In this document: positions 4,746 to 6,223 of the stretch, in pieces
Position numbering within the stretch: the stretch's first letter is position 1
Layout: the number at the start of each line of letters is the position of its first letter
Assembly (NCBI GenBank): GCA_964480525.1
Contig: CAYZOV010000051.1
Span: 1-6,223 of the forward strand
Direction: 5' to 3'
Origin: JAAZZIT01 sp964480525
GTDB lineage: Bacteria > Bacillota > Clostridia > Oscillospirales > Ruminococcaceae
Length of the DNA stretch: 6,223 bases
Made by a program: the position numbers and the translations under genes
Notes under the pieces: model-generated
What the model saw: the letters and a program-made list of their open reading frames with translations, nothing else
Database searches by the model: none
What the model was told of the DNA's origin: nothing

Positions 4746-6092
4746 GTGAACACGCCGATTTATGATTTTGTGAAAAATTATGCCGAAAGCCAAACCGTTA
4801 GGTTTCATATGCCCGGACACAAAGGGGTTCGGGGGGTTCTTGGGATTGAGGACATGGACATTACGGAGATAAAGGGTGCGGATTATTTATTTGACGCTGA
4901 CGGAATAATCGGCGAAAGCGAGATAAATTGTGCCGAACTTTTTAACACCCAAAAAACCCTGTATTCCACGGAGGGGTCAAGCCTTTGTATAAAAACTATG
5001 GTGGCGTTGCTGGCTATGGGGCGAAAAAACAAAGAAAAAAGAGGGGAAATTATCGCCCCGAGGAATTGTCATAAAGCGTTTTTGAACGGCTGTATTTTAG
5101 CTGATGTGGACGTGGTGTGGGTTTATCCGAAAGAAAAATCACGGTCGATTTGCCAGTCGCTTTTTACGCCCGACGAAATAAGAGAGGGGATTAAAAAGGC
5201 GAAAAATCCTTGCGGTGTGTATATTACGTCGCCTGATTATTTGGGAAATATCGTGGATATTCGGGAGATTAAAAAAGTTTGCGCAGAGTTTGACATTCTG
5301 CTGGTGGTGGACAACGCCCACGGAAGCTATTTGAAATTTTTGGAAAATGATATTCACCCTATGACGTTGGGGGCGGATATGTGTTGCGATTCGGCGCACA
5401 AAACTTTGCCCGTGCTGACGGGGGGAGCGTATTTGCACATTTCAAAGGGCGCTGGGAAGTTTTTTTGTGAAAACGCAAAGGCGGTTATGTCAATGTTTGC
5501 GTCAACCAGTCCGAGTTTTCTGATTTTGCAGTCGCTTGACCTTTGCAACAAGGTTTTGGCGGATAATTTCGGGGAAAAACTGGCGGAGTGCAGTCAAAAA
5601 GTGGCGGAGTTGTGCGAAAAGATTAACAAGTGCGGTTTTGAAGCGAAAGCGTGGGAGCCGTTGAAAATTTCGGTTTTCCCAAACGCCGTGGGGTATTCGG
5701 GAAACGCCCTTGCTGACGGCTTGCGAGAACACGGCGTTGAGGTTGAATACTCCGACGATAACGCAGTTGTGATGATGATTTCGCCCAACAATTCGGACGA
5801 AGATTTTGAAAAAGTCGGAGTAGCGTTTGAAAAACTGCACAAAAAGAGCGGTGAGTTTTTGTGTGATGTGATAAATTTTTCGCAGCTTGACAGAGCAATG
5901 ACCATGCGTGCGGCTGTTTTTTCGGAGAAAGAGCGTGTCAAAGTAGACGAAGCGACGGGTAGGGTGTGCGGTTTGACGGTGACAACCTGCCAGCCGTCGG
6001 TTCCCGTTGCGGTGAGCGGAGAAATAATTGACGAAAAAATTATTAAAATTTTGAAAAGGTATAGCATTTTTTCTGTAGATGTGGTAAAATGA
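4746..6092 (+). CDS. Orn/Lys/Arg decarboxylase family PLP enzyme
   Basis: The 448-residue product is a fold-type I PLP enzyme of the Orn/Lys/Arg decarboxylase group. Motifs, numbered from the GTG start, are RFHMPGHKG (19-27), STEGSS (74-79), SPDYLGN (162-168), VDNAHGS (188-194, with the Asp expected to contact the PLP ring nitrogen), and SAHKTLPVLTGGA (216-228) with K219 as the predicted Schiff-base lysine. The C-terminal decarboxylase domain is present. However, the usual PPG(I/V)P...PGE stretch reads CQPSVPVAVSGE, and the protein is somewhat shorter than the 470-490 residues typical of Bacillus homologues. It would turn a basic amino acid into a polyamine or diamine in the cytosol; which substrate is not decided by sequence alone. 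It sits 19 bp after the HTH gene, without an intervening terminator. In other Firmicutes this gene often precedes tmk, which is not visible before the window ends. Confidence 0.9.
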   Translation: MNTPIYDFVKNYAESQTVRFHMPGHKGVRGVLGIEDMDITEIKGADYLFDADGIIGESEINCAELFNTQKTLYSTEGSSLCIKTMVALLAMGRKNKEKRGEIIAPRNCHKAFLNGCILADVDVVWVYPKEKSRSICQSLFTPDEIREGIKKAKNPCGVYITSPDYLGNIVDIREIKKVCAEFDILLVVDNAHGSYLKFLENDIHPMTLGADMCCDSAHKTLPVLTGGAYLHISKGAGKFFCENAKAVMSMFASTSPSFLILQSLDLCNKVLADNFGEKLAECSQKVAELCEKINKCGFEAKAWEPLKISVFPNAVGYSGNALADGLREHGVEVEYSDDNAVVMMISPNNSDEDFEKVGVAFEKLHKKSGEFLCDVINFSQLDRAMTMRAAVFSEKERVKVDEATGRVCGLTVTTCQPSVPVAVSGEIIDEKIIKILKRYSIFSVDVVK

Positions 6093-6113
6093 AGAAAACG
6101 TGGCGTTTTCTTC
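6091..6113 (+). terminator. Stem-loop overlapping the decarboxylase stop codon
   Basis: A perfect 10-bp inverted repeat GAAGAAAACG (6091-6100) and CGTTTTCTTC (6104-6113) has a TGG loop. The first two bases of the stem belong to the TGA stop. No T-run follows the stem, so it may protect the 3' end of the message or terminate only weakly. Confidence 0.5.
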
Positions 6114-6120
6114 GGTTCAC

Positions 6121-6144
6121 ACCGCAACGTGGTTTGGCGGTTTT
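6121..6144 (+). terminator. Possible weak second terminator
   Basis: ACCGC (6121-6125) can pair with GCGGT (6137-6141), followed by a short T4 tract (6141-6144). The stem is only 5 bp with an 11-base loop, so this is marginal. The remaining bases to 6223 hold no open frame I can support. The final bases, AAGCCTTTTCAAAG, look like the first part of a hairpin cut by the window edge. Confidence 0.25.
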
Positions 6145-6223
6145 AACTGTAACTTTGGCGTGAATCCAACAAACTTTAAAACTTCGTCAGAAAACTAAAA
6201 GTTTCGGTCAAGCCTTTTCAAAG

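Noticed and set aside
5594..6127. 177-codon minus-strand frame antisense to the decarboxylase
   Set aside because: The sense strand has clear PLP-decarboxylase motifs and a strong ribosome site. The antisense frame shows no recognisable domain and begins within the 3' hairpin region.
1..6223. CRISPR array, tRNA or rRNA genes
   Set aside because: No regularly spaced repeats, no CCA-ended cloverleaf pattern and no rRNA-like conserved stretches were seen on either strand.

Overview
The window looks like chromosomal DNA of a low-GC Gram-positive anaerobe of the class Clostridia, probably a Ruminococcus or Oscillospirales-type gut bacterium. The reasons are the A/T-rich intergenic DNA, strong AGGAGG-type ribosome sites, hairpin-plus-T-tract terminators, a DUF896 (YnzC-like) protein, a Clostridia-type Orn/Lys/Arg decarboxylase, and a secreted protein with a Thr-rich linker and a CBM2-like domain. 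This placement rests on recognition, not on a database search.

Layout. Positions 47-1585 (+) encode an asparagine-synthetase-like protein with a complete synthetase domain but no catalytic cysteine half of the glutaminase domain. It is followed by a gene-free stretch (1586-1950). That stretch holds a terminator, a second diverged copy of the last 48 codons plus terminator (a relic of a tandem paralogue), and a terminator serving the opposite strand. Positions 3858-1951 (-) form a probable three-gene operon: a DUF896 protein, a WYL-domain transcriptional regulator, and a secreted or membrane-anchored CBM2-like protein. It is driven by a near-consensus extended -10 promoter at 3921-3893 and closed by the hairpin at 1944-1918. 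At the DUF896/WYL junction an A_AAA_AAG heptamer would allow a -1 shift into 25 further codons, whose stop overlaps the WYL start codon.

Positions 3859-4217 are the divergent regulatory region. On the + strand there is a TTGACA-18-TATAAT promoter with a perfect GAAC-N4-GTTC (LexA/DinR-type) palindrome at the expected transcription start, a one-mismatch second copy over the spacer, and a leader of about 160 nt containing inverted repeats. This promoter reads into a tightly packed operon: a 71-aa helical-hairpin protein, a 97-aa sigma-region-4-like helix-turn-helix protein whose start overlaps the previous stop, and a PLP-dependent Orn/Lys/Arg decarboxylase family protein (GTG start, 19 bp downstream). 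Two hairpins follow at 6091-6144.

How the genes may work together. The operon from 4218 looks like a possibly damage-inducible small-regulator pair placed in front of a metabolic decarboxylase. DUF896 genes belong to the LexA-controlled yneA operon in Bacillus subtilis, so a LexA-type box close to a DUF896 gene is suggestive. However, the box sits on the divergent promoter, not on the DUF896 promoter. No complete mobile element, CRISPR array, tRNA or rRNA was seen.
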